Source: CAZDIO01 sp964505555 | Lineage (GTDB): Bacteria; Bdellovibrionota_C; UBA2361; SZUA-149; CAZDIO01 | Assembly (NCBI GenBank): GCA_964505555.1 | Contig: CAZDIO010000061.1 | Coordinates: 1 to 38,054, forward strand | Direction: 5' to 3' | Length of the DNA stretch: 38,054 nt | Part shown: one piece after another, positions 9,530 to 18,107 of the stretch | Numbering within the stretch: the first letter of the stretch is position 1 | Layout of the letters: each line of letters begins with the position of its first letter | Notes under the pieces: generated by a model | Database searches by the model: none | What the model was told of the DNA's origin: nothing | Seen by the model: only the letters and a program-made list of their open reading frames with translations | Position numbers and translations under genes: made by a program

Positions 9530-9538
9530 GATATCAAA

Positions 9539-10489
9539 GTGAAGGGAATGTTTACAAATAACTTTGGCTTAAAGCTTTTTTCACTTCTTCTTGCGGTGAT
9601 ATTGGAGCTTTATCTTAACAGCCCAGATAAGTGGGTTACCGAAACCCTTCCGGTGCCGATGGTGGTCAGGAATCTCTCACAAAACATGATGATTATCTCC
9701 CCGTTTCAAGAGGCGGGACTTACCGCGCAGGTAAAATTTCAGGGACCAAAGACGCAGATTAAACAAATAGAGAGTTTTTCGCCGAAATTTATTGTGGATC
9801 TTCCCATTCCAAATCCCGACTCTTGGGTAGCCTTCTTAGATGAGAAGCAATTAACCCTTCCTTCTCGTGTTGAGGCAGTTGAGGTAAAGCCAACCTCAAT
9901 AGAGCTTCTTCTTGAGAGAGTAGTGAGAAAGGAGCTCACCGTGGTTCCAAATGTAGTTGGGACCCCTGGAAATGGGCACAAACTTGAAGAAGTTATTGTT
10001 CATCCAAAGAAGATTATTGCTCGGGGACCTTTTAGTGAACTAGAAAGCTTAAACGCTGTTGAAACACAGCAGGTTGATATTGAGAAGATGATGAAAAATC
10101 AGTTTTTTGAGGTGCCCCTCATCGATAAGGGAGGTCGTTTTACAACTCTCGATGTGAATTTTGTTTCCGTTGAGGTGATTATTAAGCCGATTATGGCGGA
10201 GAGAACGTTATCTTCCGTTGGGGTGAAGGTGCTTGCGCCTACGGGATTTGCCGGAACTGCTGAACCATCATCTGTTCAAGTGATTCTCTCCGGGAATGAA
10301 TCGGCGATCAATGCGATTAATGCAAAAGAGGTCGTTCTCGTTGCTGATGGAACCAACCTTGCAAGTGGCCATCATGAGATAAAGCTTAAAGGTACATTTC
10401 CACCAGGAGTTGAGATGTTAAAAACCGTACCTCCTCAGGTAACCTTAACCCTCGTCTCAGGAAGATCAAACGCAACAGGGGAAAAGTAG
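9539..10489 (+). CDS. YbbR-domain protein, CdaR-like
   Basis: This membrane-anchored extracytoplasmic protein of 316 residues is made of YbbR repeats. An N-terminal helix (LKLFSLLLAVILELYL, about residues 9-25) anchors it. The remainder is beta-rich, with about three YbbR-like segments (WVTETLPVPMVVRNLSQNM, KELTVVPNVVGTPGNGHKL, RTLSSVGVKVLAPTGFAG). In Firmicutes, CdaR interacts with CdaA and tunes its activity; the same role here is inferred from gene order. The start is GTG with GGAT about seven bases upstream, and ATG at 9548 is an alternative. Confidence 0.88.
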   Translation: MKGMFTNNFGLKLFSLLLAVILELYLNSPDKWVTETLPVPMVVRNLSQNMMIISPFQEAGLTAQVKFQGPKTQIKQIESFSPKFIVDLPIPNPDSWVAFLDEKQLTLPSRVEAVEVKPTSIELLLERVVRKELTVVPNVVGTPGNGHKLEEVIVHPKKIIARGPFSELESLNAVETQQVDIEKMMKNQFFEVPLIDKGGRFTTLDVNFVSVEVIIKPIMAERTLSSVGVKVLAPTGFAGTAEPSSVQVILSGNESAINAINAKEVVLVADGTNLASGHHEIKLKGTFPPGVEMLKTVPPQVTLTLVSGRSNATGEK

Positions 10490-10502
10490 AAGAAAGGTAA
10501 GA

Positions 10503-11855
10503 ATGAGAAAGCTTTTTGGCACAGACGGGGTAAGAGGGATTGCAAACGCCTACCCGATGGATTCAGAGACAGTGCTCCAATTGGGTCGCGCAATTGCTTA
10601 CGTGATGCGCCGCTCTGAGGGACGCCACAGGATTCTTATCGGTAAGGATACCCGGGTGTCAGGATATATGCTCGAAACTGCGCTTGCCTCAGGGATTTCG
10701 TCGATGGGAGTCGATGTGCTTCTTGTTGGGCCACTCCCCACTCCAGGTGTGGCGTTTATGACAAGAAGTATGCGCGCAGATGCCGGTGTAATGATCTCCG
10801 CTTCACACAATTCGTATGAAGATAACGGCATTAAATTTTTTGGTCCTGATGGTTTTAAGTTAGCAGATGAAACGGAGCGAGAGATTGAGGAGCTCTTAGA
10901 GCCGGGACACTTTGATGAACTGCGGGCGACTCCGGAGCTGATCGGGAAAGCGTATCGGATTGACGATGCCATCGGTCGCTATACGGTGTACTTAAAAAGT
11001 TGCTTAGAGCGAGAGACGAAGTTTGATGATCTTAAAGTCGTTCTTGATTGTGCAAACGGTGCTTCCTACCGAGTGGCACCAATGGTTTTTTCAGAATTGG
11101 GAGCCACGGTGATTACTACTGGGGATCGACCGACAGGAAAAAATATCAACGAACGTTCCGGAAGTTTGTTTCCAGAAATTATCTGCGATCTAACGAAAAA
11201 ACACCGCGCTGATATCGGACTTGCTTTTGATGGGGATGGGGATCGGTTGATTCTCTGTGATGAAAAAGGTGAGATTATCGATGGTGATCAGATCTTACTT
11301 CTTCTTGCCGATGATTTTAAAAATCGAGGGGTGCTTCAAGGTGATGGGGTAGTGGGAACGGTGATGAGTAATTTCGGACTTGAAGCAGCGCTTAAAGAGC
11401 GGGGGATTAAACTCTACCGCTCAAGTGTTGGTGACCGTTACGTGCTTGCTGAGATGCTTACAAAGAAGCTCAATCTCGGAGGGGAGCAATCGGGGCATGT
11501 AATCTCTTTAGATCACAACACCACAGGAGATGGATTGCTAACCGCACTGTTAGTGCTCTCGGTAGTGCTTCGTTCAAAAAAACCACTCTCAAGCTTTCAA
11601 ACGATGATGAAAAAGTGTCCACAGGTGCTGATTAACATCGTTGTGAAGGAGAAGCGTCCTTTTGCTGAGGTTGGTCCGATACAAAAAGCGCTTGAAATGG
11701 CGGAAAAAACTATCGGGAGCTCAGGGCGGGTATTGCTTCGGTATTCAGGCACGGAGAATAAAGCCCGGGTGATGGTTGAATGCGAAGATGAGGTTCGTTG
11801 TAAGAACGTAGCAGAGAATCTCTCAGCAGTGATCAAAAAAGAACTCGCTCCATGA
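10503..11855 (+). CDS. glmM: phosphoglucosamine mutase GlmM
   Basis: GlmM interconverts glucosamine-6-phosphate and glucosamine-1-phosphate, feeding UDP-GlcNAc for peptidoglycan and lipopolysaccharide. The 450-residue length is typical. The catalytic phosphoserine is S101 in MISASHNSYEDNGIKFF. The magnesium loop DGDGDR is at 243-248, the sugar-binding GGEQSGH follows, and the C-terminal phosphate-binding loop is RYSGTENKARVM. UDP-GlcNAc from this route is also the likely precursor pool for the nonulosonic acid genes at 27983-30875. It overlaps the next gene by four bases (ATGA). Confidence 0.97.
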   Translation: MRKLFGTDGVRGIANAYPMDSETVLQLGRAIAYVMRRSEGRHRILIGKDTRVSGYMLETALASGISSMGVDVLLVGPLPTPGVAFMTRSMRADAGVMISASHNSYEDNGIKFFGPDGFKLADETEREIEELLEPGHFDELRATPELIGKAYRIDDAIGRYTVYLKSCLERETKFDDLKVVLDCANGASYRVAPMVFSELGATVITTGDRPTGKNINERSGSLFPEIICDLTKKHRADIGLAFDGDGDRLILCDEKGEIIDGDQILLLLADDFKNRGVLQGDGVVGTVMSNFGLEAALKERGIKLYRSSVGDRYVLAEMLTKKLNLGGEQSGHVISLDHNTTGDGLLTALLVLSVVLRSKKPLSSFQTMMKKCPQVLINIVVKEKRPFAEVGPIQKALEMAEKTIGSSGRVLLRYSGTENKARVMVECEDEVRCKNVAENLSAVIKKELAP

Positions 11856-13474
11856 AGATACTAACCCCCGCGGAGATGGCAGTTGCTGAAAAGAACGCAG
11901 AGAAGGCGGGTCTTTCTTCTCGTCTTTTAATGGAGAATGCAGGAAGGGAGATCGTTGCCTTTCTCCTTGCGCAGTTTCCGAAAAGTCTTGAACAGGGGGT
12001 GATTGTTCTTTGTGGTAAGGGAAATAATGGAGGAGATGGTTTTGTTGTTGCAAGAATTCTCCACTCCTATGGGTATCCGGTGCAGGTGATTTTCAGCGGT
12101 GAAAGCGATCAAGGTAAAGGTGATGCTCAGGAGAATGCACGGATATTCAAACAATTTGGCGGAGAAATTATCCCGCTAAAAAATCTCGATGCTACGAATA
12201 CGTTTCTCCATTGTTTTCTTCGATGTGGGATGATTGTTGATGCTCTCTACGGAACAGGGTTTCGAGGAGAGTTGAGAGATATCGAGGAGAGTTTGGTTGA
12301 GTTTGTTAATGCGTTTGCGGATAAACACCACGTGCCGATTGTTTCTGTGGATATTCCAAGTGGAGTTCAGGGAGAGACAGGAGAGGTTGTTGGGAGATGT
12401 GTTTTTTCTGACGTTACGATTGCGCTTGGTTCTTTAAAAATCGGACACATTTTATCTCCCGGAGCAAGGGCTTGTGGTGATGTTTTTGTGGCAGATATCG
12501 GCATTCCTCAAGCGCTCCTTGAAGGAGGAAAAGTTTCTCGGACATTAATTACGGAAGAGCAGGTTGCTGCTCTTTTTCAAGAGAAATTTCCACGATCTTC
12601 TTACTGCCATAAAGGCAGCCGCGGTAAGGTGCTTGTGGTGGGTGGGAGTCCTGGGTATTTTGGGGCTGGGAAGCTTGCTGCAGAGACAGCGCTTCGCAGT
12701 GGAGCAGGTCTTGTTTCACTCCTTCTTCCAGAAAGTGTGGCAAATACACTAAGCACGGAACTGTGTGAAGTAATCGCTCATTTTTATCCAGACAACAATC
12801 TTGAGAGCTTTGTTGAGAGTAGATTAGAAACATTTCTTTCAGGATGGGATAGTATTGTTTTAGGACCGGGGTTGTCTCAAAGTGAGAATGCAAAGAAGTT
12901 AACGGTTGGGGTGCTTCGGTTTTCAAAAAAATTAGAAAAACCGATCGTTATTGATGCTGATGCGTTAAATATCTTATCAGGTATTGATAATTACCCGGCA
13001 CTTCTTGGAAAACATTGTGTGCTGACTCCGCATCCGGGAGAGATGGCGAGGCTTACAAAAAGTGATGTGGAGGTGATCGAGGGTGCTCGATTTGAGGTCA
13101 CCACTGCGCTGAGTGAGCGTTGTCAGAGTACGGTCATTCTCAAGGGAGGAAGAAGCGTTATCTCCTCAGCAGCTGGAGAACTCAGCGTGTCTCCTGTGAG
13201 CACACCGGTTCTTGCAACTGCGGGCTCTGGCGATGTTCTTTCGGGAGTTATTGGAATGCTCCTTTCTCGGGGATTTAGCCCTTTTGAAGCTTCGTCTGCT
13301 GGGGTTTTCATTCATGGAAGTGCTGGAGAGCTCCTTCAAGATGATCACCCTGAGGGGGTGGGTGTTGTTTCTGGAGATATCTCTCAAGCAATTTCTCAAG
13401 TGATTGTAAAAGTAATCAAAGAACAAACCGGCGAGAAACAGTTTCTAGTAAAAGCCCTCTCAAGAGTTTTTTAG
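11852..13474 (+). CDS. nnr: bifunctional NAD(P)H-hydrate epimerase/dehydratase Nnr
   Basis: This enzyme repairs hydrated NADH and NADPH. The N-terminal YjeF_N/NnrE domain (about 1-215) epimerises the R form to S; it shows GKGNNGGDGFVVARIL, GTGFRGEL and SVDIPSGVQGETG. The C-terminal NnrD domain (about 230-530) dehydrates the S form with ADP or ATP; it shows KGSRGKVLVVGGSPGYFGAG, VIDADALNILS, LTPHPGEMARL and the phosphate loop ATAGSGDVLSGVIGMLLSRG. The 540-residue fused form is common in bacteria. It lies between glmM and tsaE, as in other deltaproteobacterial lineages, with only three bases before the tsaE start. Confidence 0.95.
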   Translation: MKILTPAEMAVAEKNAEKAGLSSRLLMENAGREIVAFLLAQFPKSLEQGVIVLCGKGNNGGDGFVVARILHSYGYPVQVIFSGESDQGKGDAQENARIFKQFGGEIIPLKNLDATNTFLHCFLRCGMIVDALYGTGFRGELRDIEESLVEFVNAFADKHHVPIVSVDIPSGVQGETGEVVGRCVFSDVTIALGSLKIGHILSPGARACGDVFVADIGIPQALLEGGKVSRTLITEEQVAALFQEKFPRSSYCHKGSRGKVLVVGGSPGYFGAGKLAAETALRSGAGLVSLLLPESVANTLSTELCEVIAHFYPDNNLESFVESRLETFLSGWDSIVLGPGLSQSENAKKLTVGVLRFSKKLEKPIVIDADALNILSGIDNYPALLGKHCVLTPHPGEMARLTKSDVEVIEGARFEVTTALSERCQSTVILKGGRSVISSAAGELSVSPVSTPVLATAGSGDVLSGVIGMLLSRGFSPFEASSAGVFIHGSAGELLQDDHPEGVGVVSGDISQAISQVIVKVIKEQTGEKQFLVKALSRVF

Positions 13475-13477
13475 GAA

Positions 13478-13996
13478 GTGAATCGAGATCACTTTATACT
13501 TTCCTCACAATCGATAAGCGAAACGCAGCAGATTGCCGCCTTGCTTGCTACGCTCCTTGAGGGGGGGAGTTGCGTTGGATTTAAGGGTCCATTGGGGGCT
13601 GGAAAAACGGAATTTATTCGGGGAATCTCTCTTGCCTTGGGAGCGAAAGGAGAGATTTCAAGTCCAAGTTATGTTCTTGAACATATCTATGAACTTCCAA
13701 AAAGTGAGCTTACATTGCATCATTGGGACCTCTACCGGCTTAAATCCGAGGAGGGAGGGCTTGATCTCTTTGAGAGTATCGGCGATGAAAAGAAGATAGT
13801 GTTTGTAGAATGGCCGGAGCGTATCTCTACAGTTCTAGATCTGCTCTCGTTAGAGATTTCGCTAGAGTATGATTTTTCTGAAGATAGAAAGGTAGACAGT
13901 GTCAACTTTCGTAAGATTGCCATTTATAAGAAACGATCTGCAGAGCTTTTTCAAAAGCTCTATCAATTGTTTCAGGCAAAAGGATTTAGTGTTTAA
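13478..13996 (+). CDS. tsaE: tRNA threonylcarbamoyladenosine ATPase TsaE
   Basis: TsaE is the ATPase partner of TsaB and TsaD in making t6A37 on ANN-decoding tRNAs. Walker A GPLGAGKTEFIRGI lies near residue 40. The family motifs SPSYVLEHIY, HHWDLYRL and VFVEWPER follow. At 172 residues it is slightly longer than usual owing to a C-terminal tail (about 30 residues) of no clear family. The GTG start comes almost directly after an AGGAA, which is tight spacing; no better in-frame start was seen. Confidence 0.92.
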   Translation: MNRDHFILSSQSISETQQIAALLATLLEGGSCVGFKGPLGAGKTEFIRGISLALGAKGEISSPSYVLEHIYELPKSELTLHHWDLYRLKSEEGGLDLFESIGDEKKIVFVEWPERISTVLDLLSLEISLEYDFSEDRKVDSVNFRKIAIYKKRSAELFQKLYQLFQAKGFSV

Positions 13997-14041
13997 ACGA
14001 AGTTCTAAATACCACCGGCACTAAAAGCTACTAAAAGAGAG

Positions 14042-15292
14042 ATGAAAGAGATTAAGAACAAAATAGTAGTAATGAAGTTTGGCGGGACCTCTGTCGGCTC
14101 TTCTGAGCGTATCGGTGGGGTTGCAAAAAGGGTTTCTGCCCATATCCGAAAAACCGGAGAGGGGGTGGTGGTGGTGGTTTCGGCGATGAGTGGGGAGACC
14201 GATCGGCTTGTTGAGCTCTCAAGAAAGGTCTCTGGAGCAGAGCGAAATATTCGGGAGTACAATCAGTTACTTGCCTCTGGGGAACAGGTGACTGCGGCCT
14301 TAACGGCGATGGCGCTTGAACGGGAGGGAATTCCAGCACGGTCATTACTTGCTTCTCAGGTGCCTATTGAAACGGAGTTTGTTTATGGACAAGCCCTTAT
14401 TGATAAAATCGATGGTAGGAAACTCCAGAAGTTAGTCTCAACAGGAGTTGTCCCAGTGGTTGCAGGGTTTCAAGGGGTTGATAAAGATGGCAGTTATACG
14501 ACCTTAGGACGAGGGGGATCTGACACCACGGCGGTGGCCCTTGCAGCTGCACTAAACGGGGTTCCCTGTATTATCTTTACTGATGTAGATGGTGTGTATT
14601 CGGCACTCCCCTCTATTTGTAAGCATGCTAAGCGATTAAGTCATGTAACCTATGAGGAGATGCTTGAGCTAGCAAGCAGTGGGGCAAAGGTGCTTCAGAC
14701 TCGGTCGGTTCATCTGGCAAGAAAATTTAAGGTGCCGTTAAGTGTTCGTTCAACGTTTTCTGAGGAAGGAGGAACAGAGATTGTGGAGAGATATGAGGGA
14801 ATGGAAGATGCTGTTGTTTCAGGGATTACTTGTAGTGCCGATCAGGCAAAGTTAACCCTTCGTGATCTGCCAGACAGCCCTGGGACGTTAGCAAAGATCT
14901 TTCGCATTATTGCTGAGGAAAATGTTGTGGTTGATATGATCGTTCAGAGTAAGGGTATTGGGGGGAAGGCAAATATCAGTATGACCGTTCCTGAAGCTGA
15001 TGGGCAGAAGGCGTATGAGACCCTCTCTTCTTATCTTCAAAAGGAGATGCCAGAGGCACGAATGGAGATCGATAAAAACGTTGCCAAACTTTCCGTTGTC
15101 GGTGAGGGGATGAGGACCCATGCTGGGGTGGCATCAACGATGTTTGAGATCCTTGGCCGTGAAGGGATTAATATTGAGATGATCACGACTTCAGAGATTA
15201 AGATCAGTGTGGCGATTAACCAAAAATACTCAGAGCTTGCGGTGCGCAGCCTTCATGAGTTCTTTATCGAATCAGCCAATAAAAACCGCTAA
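14042..15292 (+). CDS. lysC: aspartate kinase LysC
   Basis: Aspartate kinase phosphorylates aspartate in the first step to lysine, threonine, methionine and diaminopimelate. The 416-residue protein has the kinase signature VMKFGGTSVGSSERI near the N-terminus, TTLGRGGSDTTAVALAAAL in the middle and FTDVDGVYSALP. Two C-terminal ACT domains (from about 265: LRDLPDSPGTLAKIF and LSVVGEGMRTHAGVAS) indicate allosteric feedback control, as in alpha/beta-type aspartokinases. It ends the housekeeping run and lies 45 bases after tsaE. No lysine riboswitch is visible upstream. Confidence 0.97.
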   Translation: MKEIKNKIVVMKFGGTSVGSSERIGGVAKRVSAHIRKTGEGVVVVVSAMSGETDRLVELSRKVSGAERNIREYNQLLASGEQVTAALTAMALEREGIPARSLLASQVPIETEFVYGQALIDKIDGRKLQKLVSTGVVPVVAGFQGVDKDGSYTTLGRGGSDTTAVALAAALNGVPCIIFTDVDGVYSALPSICKHAKRLSHVTYEEMLELASSGAKVLQTRSVHLARKFKVPLSVRSTFSEEGGTEIVERYEGMEDAVVSGITCSADQAKLTLRDLPDSPGTLAKIFRIIAEENVVVDMIVQSKGIGGKANISMTVPEADGQKAYETLSSYLQKEMPEARMEIDKNVAKLSVVGEGMRTHAGVASTMFEILGREGINIEMITTSEIKISVAINQKYSELAVRSLHEFFIESANKNR

Positions 15293-15520
15293 GTTTTCTC
15301 TTAATCTTTGGGAATCATCTAAAAATGCCTTTAAAATGGCCACTTTTTTGCTTTAAAACACTTGCAACAAGATAGGGGAAGTGTATTGTAGGTTCCGGCA
15401 AGTTAAGAAAAGCCTGATTTTTCAAGGTCATTTTTACTTTGCCAAAACAGTATAAAGCGCATTATGAAGATATACTTGAAGCAATAACCTAAGATAACGA
15501 CTGTAGTGGGAGAGAAAATT

Positions 15521-15850
15521 GTGACGACCAACAAAAAAACGACAAAGATCGGCAAGCCAAAGAACGGAACGCAGTACAGCCAGGGCGAATTTTTTACCGC
15601 TTTGCAATCTTGCTGCGGACTCGATAGCAAAACCCAGGCAAAAAATGTCTATGAAGGCTTTGCAAACATGATTCAGACCGCGTTGAAGAAGGGCTATCAG
15701 GTTCCACTTCCAGGCATTGGAAAGATTCGTGTAAGACATTCAAAGCCACGGATGGGACGAAACCCAGCAACTGGAGAAGCGATTCGCATTCCAGCAAAAA
15801 GACGTGTGCGTCTAACTCCAAGTAAGGCGCTAAAGCAAGCTGTTTTATAA
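15521..15850 (+). CDS. HU/IHF-family DNA-binding protein
   Basis: This small basic nucleoid protein is about 109 residues long. YSQGEFFTALQSCCGL and the helix NVYEGFANMIQTALKKGY match the HU dimerisation region, PLPGIGKIRVR begins the saddle, and GRNPATGEAIRIPAKR is the DNA-bending arm. It ends with TPSKALKQAVL. A lysine-rich tail of about 18 residues precedes the HU fold. GTG 15521 is preferred because GGGAGAG ends six bases upstream of it; GTG 15506 would add five residues. It lies alone between lysC and the accessory island. A possible promoter is TTGCAA near 15362 with TATTGT near 15384. Confidence 0.92.
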   Translation: MTTNKKTTKIGKPKNGTQYSQGEFFTALQSCCGLDSKTQAKNVYEGFANMIQTALKKGYQVPLPGIGKIRVRHSKPRMGRNPATGEAIRIPAKRRVRLTPSKALKQAVL

Positions 15851-15881
15851 CCAGCTTTTGCTTTTGTTCTCATAAGGCTCC

Positions 15882-15948
15882 TTGCGCTACTTAACATAAT
15901 TCCTGTTAAACGCAGGTCTTGTTAGTAGCGCAGCGAGTCTTGCTTTTT
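15882..15948 (+). terminator. probable terminator after the HU gene
   Basis: TTGCGCTACTTAACA (15882-15896) pairs with TGTTAGTAGCGCAG near 15920-15933 with one bulge. TTAACA (15891-15896) can also form a smaller stem with TGTTAA at 15904-15909. TTTTT follows at 15944-15948. The rest of the 302-base gap up to 16153 holds the half-repeat at 15971-16000 and AT-rich sequence without a gene. Confidence 0.45.
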
Positions 15949-15970
15949 CCCACCTTAAAATCTTTTTTTT

Positions 15971-16000
15971 CTCTGTGTCTCTACGCCTCTGTGGTTCAAT
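15971..16000. repeat. single arm related to the CACAGAG inverted-repeat family
   Basis: CTCTGTGTCTCTACGCCTCTGTGG followed by TTCAA resembles the right arm of the inverted repeats at 21484, 21768 and 32906 (ACTCTGTG ... CTCTGTGTTCAA) but is diverged. No matching left arm is nearby, so it may be a decayed copy. Confidence 0.4.
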
Positions 16001-16152
16001 AAAAAATCCTATCTAATGGTTGTAGGAGCGGGAATTCTATATAGATATTCTCATACTTACGCCCTACCTAGTTCAAGCTATTTACCCGAAACTTTTTAAT
16101 AAATTATACATCTTAGTTGTGTAGAAGAGATTCTTCCTAATTTTTTAAAAAA

Positions 16153-17004
16153 ATGAATCTAAAAAGCGTTCAAAATTTAAAAAACTCACTTGCTACCCTT
16201 CATGAGGAGCTCAGCGCAGCTGCTCAGGAGGTAGTTTCTAATTATAGGAACGGTGTTTCAAAAGAGGCACTCGTTCATGAGCTAAAAGAACTCAACCTTC
16301 TTTTTCGCCAAGTTGTCTCAAAAGCTCATGCTATCCAGAAAGATTTCGAATGGAATGTTCCTCCGGTTCCTGAATGGTTTGATCACTACGAAGACCAGCA
16401 CTATCAGTGGCATGAGCACAGAAATCCGCTCTGGCTTGAGCGAGGAATTTTTAGTCTCCTGGCGATGCCCCAAGGCGGAGAAACACTTGAGCTCTGCTGT
16501 GGAGATGGATTTAATGCATATCATTTTTATTCCATTCGTTGCCAAAACATCATCGCTGTAGATTTTGACGCCTCTGTCATCGCGCACGCAAAAAGTTACA
16601 ATCAGGCTCCAAATATTACGTATAAGACATGCGACATCCGCACAGAGATTCCTCACGGTCAGTTTGATAACGTTATTTGGGATGGCGCCATGGAGCATTT
16701 TAAAGAATCTGAAATCGCCCTGATTATGGCGCAGATTAAGGCACGATTAAAACCACATGGAGTGCTTAGTGGCTACACTATTCGCGAGCAAAAACTCGGG
16801 AGCGGTCAAAAAAGCTTAACGCATCATGAATATGAATTTCAATCAAAAGAAGATCTCGCCCGATTCTTTGTTCCACACTTTAAAAATGTAAAGGTCTTTG
16901 AAACAGTCTACCCGACAAGGCACAATCTCTACTTCTTCTGTTCAGACAGCACGTTACCGTTTGATCCGCAGTGGTCTCACCTTGTGCATCAGCACCGTTT
17001 GTAG
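16153..17004 (+). CDS. class I SAM-dependent methyltransferase
   Basis: This Rossmann-fold methyltransferase of 283 residues has an unknown substrate. Residues 1-65 are helical and charged. The SAM-binding motif I is LELCCGDGF at about 112-120, the acidic end of beta-2 is IAVDFD, and later motifs are YKTCDIRTEIP and NVIWDGAMEHF. There is no clear ribosome binding site before the ATG, only an A-rich stretch. It opens the accessory island. A second unrelated methyltransferase lies at 18108. Methylation of a surface sugar or lipid carrier is a reasonable inference from context, not a demonstrated role. Confidence 0.8.
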   Translation: MNLKSVQNLKNSLATLHEELSAAAQEVVSNYRNGVSKEALVHELKELNLLFRQVVSKAHAIQKDFEWNVPPVPEWFDHYEDQHYQWHEHRNPLWLERGIFSLLAMPQGGETLELCCGDGFNAYHFYSIRCQNIIAVDFDASVIAHAKSYNQAPNITYKTCDIRTEIPHGQFDNVIWDGAMEHFKESEIALIMAQIKARLKPHGVLSGYTIREQKLGSGQKSLTHHEYEFQSKEDLARFFVPHFKNVKVFETVYPTRHNLYFFCSDSTLPFDPQWSHLVHQHRL

Positions 17005-17192
17005 CACGTCGTTGTTCTAGAAGCTTATTTTAGAAAGTTCATTCTAGAAAGACCATTCTGTTTGTTGTCTTTTTCTTGTCACCACGGTCTCAATACACGA
17101 TTAAAATTTGAATAGCCTGATTGTCGCCAGATACTATGGAGGTACGAGTTGTTTTGCTTCTTTCAAAATTTTCTTCTGGTAATAGATATCTT

Positions 17193-17272
17193 GGAGGAGA
17201 ACGAGAGAGAAGAGAACTTTCCTCTCGTTAACTCCTCCCAGTGACAATGGAGTTTCTCGGGAGGTTTTTTTT
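17193..17272 (+). promoter_or_regulatory. two mutually exclusive hairpins in the leader of the vWA gene
   Basis: Hairpin 1 pairs 17193-17207 (GGAGGAGAACGAGAG) with 17222-17238 (CTCTCGTTAACTCCTCC): 15 base pairs with a two-base bulge. Hairpin 2 pairs CCTCCC (17234-17239) with GGGAGG (17259-17264) and is followed at once by eight T residues (17265-17272), like a weak intrinsic terminator. Both use 17234-17238, so they cannot form together. This resembles an antiterminator/terminator switch upstream of the start at 17301. Confidence 0.45.
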
Positions 17273-17300
17273 GTTCGTGACGCTAGGAAAGGACTGTCAC

Positions 17301-17996
17301 ATGAGTGGAACTATGATCTCGGCGGGTGGAAAGCTCGTTCTGCCCGGAAAAATGATACGAGCGTGTTGGATAAGGATGCTCCTTGATGCATCCACTTCAA
17401 TCAGGAATCTGGGCCTCATTCCCACCCTGATTCAAAAATGCACCGAATTTGAAGAGGCGCAACTGGAGTTTTCAAGGAACCGTGTTTCTCGTCGTATCTT
17501 TCACACGGCGGCGACGGAGCTCGACGGTAGGGAGTTTGTTTCTGCACAAGAGATAGTGGAGAAACGGCCTTTTGGACACCACTATCGAACAGGGCGGGGC
17601 ACTTACCTTGATAAGTTTGTTTGCGAAGAATCATACGCTTTGCTTACTCGCTTTGATAAGGATGACTCGTCTGAAACGGTCCATGTTCTTGCCGTAATGA
17701 CCGACGGCGAGAACAGGGGCCCAGACTATTCATCGAGGATCAAGACGGCCATGGGTGAGATCTGCAAACGTGCCAAAGCGTGTGGAGGGTTTGCACAATC
17801 CCGGATCGTGGTGTGGTATATCGGCGTGGGTCTTACGAAGGAGGAACATCTTCGTACGGCTCGTGACCGCTACGGTATACCAGAGTGCTGGATCAAATGG
17901 GTGCCAGCAACAACCGATGGAGTAACTGAAGCGGGCGATGCGCTTGTTTGTCAAACCAGAATACTATCAGGCGGTGGCGAAACCCGGTGGCAGTGA
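17301..17996 (+). CDS. stand-alone von Willebrand factor A (MIDAS) domain protein
   Basis: This protein of 231 residues contains little besides a vWA-like fold. All MIDAS elements can be traced: DASTS at 29-33 (DxSxS) after the hydrophobic strand IRMLL, T101 in GRGTYLDK, and TDGE at 134-137 after VHVLAVM. The strand RIVVWYIGVG follows. It has no signal peptide or membrane helix. ATG 17301 is preferred because AAGGA lies seven bases upstream. In-frame TTG 17271 (with GGGAGG upstream), GTG 17277 and GTG 17241 are alternatives. The gene looks more GC-rich than its neighbours, suggesting transfer. The family is unknown to me; the vWA assignment rests on motif order. Confidence 0.65.
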   Translation: MSGTMISAGGKLVLPGKMIRACWIRMLLDASTSIRNLGLIPTLIQKCTEFEEAQLEFSRNRVSRRIFHTAATELDGREFVSAQEIVEKRPFGHHYRTGRGTYLDKFVCEESYALLTRFDKDDSSETVHVLAVMTDGENRGPDYSSRIKTAMGEICKRAKACGGFAQSRIVVWYIGVGLTKEEHLRTARDRYGIPECWIKWVPATTDGVTEAGDALVCQTRILSGGGETRWQ

Positions 17997-18008
17997 GAGT
18001 CGGAGATG

Positions 18009-18049
18009 AGGGCGAGAGAGAAGGAGAAGTTGGCACACTCTTTCGCCCT
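18009..18049 (+). terminator. hairpin downstream of the vWA gene
   Basis: AGGGCGAGAGAG (18009-18020) pairs with CTCTTTCGCCCT (18038-18049) through about eleven pairs including a wobble. No T-tract follows, so a rho-independent role is uncertain. It lies between the convergent vWA gene and the leftward methyltransferase gene. Confidence 0.4.
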
Positions 18050-18107
18050 TAACTCGAAAATACCGGAGCGTTACCGTAAGGTCTTTCGTCACTGGGAAGG
18101 AGTGACA

